Shown piece by piece: positions 24,662-26,188 of a stretch of 26,188 bases of DNA (its first letter is position 1; each line of letters opens with the position of its first letter). This stretch comes from CAG-582 sp964636965. GTDB lineage: Bacteria > Bacillota_I > Bacilli_A > RF39 > UBA660. The stretch spans positions 1-26,188 of the forward strand of contig CAZWST010000019.1 in the NCBI GenBank assembly GCA_964636965.1, given 5' to 3'. Under the pieces are notes generated by a model. That model saw nothing but the letters and a program-made list of their open reading frames with translations, did not search any database and had not been told where the DNA came from. A program made the translations under genes and the position numbers.

Positions 24662-25619
24662 AATTCACCTCTATCTCGATTAAGTGTGCAATACTAGGTA
24701 TACTATTCTTTTGATTAACAAGTGTTGGATTATGCAAAGCACCTGTTCCAACTAATAAAACCTTTTTAATTTTTTTATCTTCAATAAACCTATTAAAAAA
24801 AGCAAAAGGTAAACAAGTAGGTCCAGATCCACCAGCACATTTATTTTGAATTTTTTTATAAATTATTGAACCAGCATCAATTATATTATCAGCAATTATT
24901 CCATAATCGTCTTTTAAAACACTTTTTAAAAGAGTTAAACCAACACTTCCCAAATCTCCTGTTAAGATAAAATCATAATCATCTGGTTTTCTATGTGTAT
25001 TATTTAAGTGTTCCTTAATAACTAATGCAGCAGCAGGCGCCATAATTGCTCCCATGTTAGCAACATCTTTAATACCATAATCTACTACACCACCTATAGT
25101 AGCTGAAGCTACTTTATAAGGACTTTTTACATTTGAAACCGTTACTCCAACAGCAGCTGTTATGGTATTTGTTGTATAACAACTTTTTAAACTACCATAT
25201 TCAACTGGAAATCTAAATTGTCTTTCACTAGTTAATGAATGGGAATTAGTCAAAACTAAAGCACTATTAACTGCTCTATTTTGAATTAATGATGCAGAGG
25301 TAATTACACTTTCAGTGAATGTTGCACAAGCACTATAAAGACCTAAAAAAGAAGTATTAACATCTCTAAGTGCAATATTAAGTGTACCTAATTGATTAGA
25401 TAAATTCCCACCTACTATTACATCTACTTTGTTTTTCTTTTTCATCTCTCTTACTACTTCTTCAATCATTTTAATTTCTGCTTCTTCATGAGTTTTACAA
25501 CCATAATATAAATCACTTAAATACTTATCAGCATTTTTAATATTACCATTTTCTTCATCAATTCCGCCTATTGAATACCAATTATTAATATAACAATTAT
25601 TAAACTTTAATGTTACCAT
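24648..25619 (-). CDS. spoVAD: Stage V sporulation protein AD (thiolase fold, DPA binding)
   Basis: 323 residues, slightly short of the usual 335-338. Thiolase-like fold with GLYSACATFTESVITSASLI, NSHSLTSERQFRFPVEYGS, MGAIMAPAAALVIKEHL, DFILTGDLGSVG and CAGGSGPTCLPF, all typical of SpoVAD. In B. subtilis it binds dipicolinic acid on the inner forespore membrane and is not an enzyme. The ATG at 25619 overlaps the end of spoVAC by seven bases and has an AGAGGT site; spoVAE overlaps its end by 14 bases, so the three are translationally coupled. Confidence 0.96.
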   Translation of the reverse strand: MVTLKFNNCYINNWYSIGGIDEENGNIKNADKYLSDLYYGCKTHEEAEIKMIEEVVREMKKKNKVDVIVGGNLSNQLGTLNIALRDVNTSFLGLYSACATFTESVITSASLIQNRAVNSALVLTNSHSLTSERQFRFPVEYGSLKSCYTTNTITAAVGVTVSNVKSPYKVASATIGGVVDYGIKDVANMGAIMAPAAALVIKEHLNNTHRKPDDYDFILTGDLGSVGLTLLKSVLKDDYGIIADNIIDAGSIIYKKIQNKCAGGSGPTCLPFAFFNRFIEDKKIKKVLLVGTGALHNPTLVNQKNSIPSIAHLIEIEVNYDNN

Positions 25620-26008
25620 AATAAACCTCTTATAAGAGCTAAAACAGTAGAAGTAACTATACCATATAAAACTACTGAACCAGCAAGTTTCATATAATTA
25701 GATCCAATACCTGTAATAAATCCTTCTGATTTATAATCTAATGAAGATGAAGTAACTGAATGAGAAAATCCTGTTATAGGTATAATAACACCCATCTTAA
25801 ACTTATCAACAAAGTCATCAAACACTCCCATACCTGTTAAAATAGATGCAATAACAATCCAAATAATAAGCATTGTATTAACATCAAATACACTAACAAA
25901 TAATTCACTAATACTTCCAATTACACCACCAGAAATAAACGCAATTAACATATTCTTCCATTTATTTTCTTTTGGTGTAACACTATCAACTAATTCTTGA
26001 TAAGACAT
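25613..26008 (-). CDS. spoVAC: Stage V sporulation protein AC (DPA channel)
   Basis: 131 residues from the ATG at 26008; a GTG nine bases upstream lies inside the ribosome site (GGTGATAAAA) and is rejected. Several membrane helices (NMLIAFISGGVIGSISELF, IIWIVIASILTGMGVFDDF) and the family signatures VIIPITGFSHSVTSSSLDYKSEG and IGSNYMKLAGSVVLYG. SpoVAC can act as a mechanosensitive channel for dipicolinic acid. It is the first gene of a reduced C-D-E cluster, with a sigma-G promoter directly upstream; other spoVA genes are not in this window. Confidence 0.95.
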   Translation of the reverse strand: MSYQELVDSVTPKENKWKNMLIAFISGGVIGSISELFVSVFDVNTMLIIWIVIASILTGMGVFDDFVDKFKMGVIIPITGFSHSVTSSSLDYKSEGFITGIGSNYMKLAGSVVLYGIVTSTVLALIRGLLW

Positions 26009-26024
26009 TTTTATCACCCATTTA

Positions 26025-26055
26025 TATTATGGAACAATTAACATTTATTTATACA
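26025..26055 (-). promoter_or_regulatory. Sigma-G (forespore) type promoter of spoVA
   Basis: On the minus strand GTATA (26054-26050), an 18-base spacer, CATAATA (26031-26025). This fits the Bacillus sigma-G consensus gHATR, 17-18 bases, cATnHTA exactly. It lies 16 bases before the spoVAC start. Confidence 0.75.
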
Positions 26056-26068
26056 GTATATTATAAAG

Positions 26069-26103
26069 AAAAAAAACTTCTAATATTTATTAGAATTTTT
26101 TTT
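26069..26103. terminator. Terminator-like hairpin between divergent promoters
   Basis: Eight A, C, TTCTAA, loop TATTTA, TTAGAA, eight T. It gives a hairpin with a T tract on both strands, though the stem is short and AT-only. No gene in view ends here. Confidence 0.4.
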
Positions 26104-26113
26104 AATAAAAGCG

Positions 26114-26142
26114 TTGATGTACAAACATATGTTTGATATAAT
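26114..26142 (+). promoter_or_regulatory. Plus-strand promoter with palindromic operator-like site
   Basis: TTGATG (26114-26119), 17 bases, TATAAT (26137-26142), also with TG at 26134-26135, making it an extended -10. The spacer holds the perfect 14-base palindrome CAAACATATGTTTG (26122-26135), similar to the Firmicutes SOS (LexA) box but with AAAC in place of GAAC. The gene it controls lies beyond the window. Confidence 0.6.
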
Positions 26143-26188
26143 GTTAATGGATACATTTGAAAATATCAGATGCTTTCCCTTTCTTTAT

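Noticed and set aside
1..26188. TGA read as tryptophan
   Set aside because: Long frames such as the giant gene are intact under the standard code and use TGG for Trp.
1..26188. tRNA or rRNA genes
   Set aside because: No cloverleaf with a TTCGA-type T loop or rRNA-like stretch was noticed on either strand.

Overview
The window is AT-rich, with ordinary Bacillota house-keeping genes (ffh, dnaE, rpmB, pta, pepF), a spoVAC-spoVAD-spoVAE sporulation cluster and Shine-Dalgarno sites of the AGGAGG/AGGTGA type. This points to a low-GC, spore-forming Bacillota, probably a gut-type Bacilli/Erysipelotrichales-like lineage. That placement is inference. Almost everything is on the minus strand; the clear plus-strand gene is rpmB. 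The standard code is used (Trp is TGG in intact frames), yet none of the 18 confidently annotated complete genes ends in TGA. A 100-N assembly gap lies at 17833-17932.

Layout, left to right. 1-1440: a MarR regulator followed on the minus strand by the membrane half of an ABC multidrug-type exporter, cut by the window edge. 1490-3605: ffh (SRP GTPase), preceded by a membrane-anchored CAP-domain protein. 3624-4108: no protein gene; two candidate small RNAs, one per strand. 4109-10550: a tight operon dnaE > CHC2-zinc-finger protein > SAMHD1/dGTPase-like HD protein > M3 oligopeptidase. 10619-10866: rpmB with its own promoter and a terminator shared with the facing gene. 10869-12516: an unknown 160-aa protein and pta. 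12569-24286: a cell-surface block with an arylsulfotransferase-like beta-propeller protein, two small anchored proteins, a giant (>2,300 aa) surface protein and a 413-aa anchored protein. 24335-26008: the spoVA cluster behind a sigma-G-type promoter. 26069-26188: a hairpin and an outward plus-strand promoter with a palindromic operator-like site.

How it fits together. The dnaE operon couples a DNA polymerase to a probable dNTP-type hydrolase and a primase-like zinc finger, suggesting a replication/nucleotide module. The surface proteins all use an N-terminal membrane anchor rather than a visible sortase signal, and two share Thr-rich stalks. The giant protein has a PASTA domain on the predicted cytoplasmic side, at least ten chitobiase-like beta repeats and a duplicated glycine-rich module in which the assembly broke. 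The spoVA genes would build the dipicolinic-acid channel of the forespore.

The observations most worth following are: the unidentified structured RNA at about 3800-4048; the inside-out PASTA giant with a predictable gap content; a recurring promoter/ribosome-site arrangement (-10, about 6 bases, AGGTGA, 4-5 bases, start codon) at four genes; the sigma-G promoter; and the absence of TGA stops.
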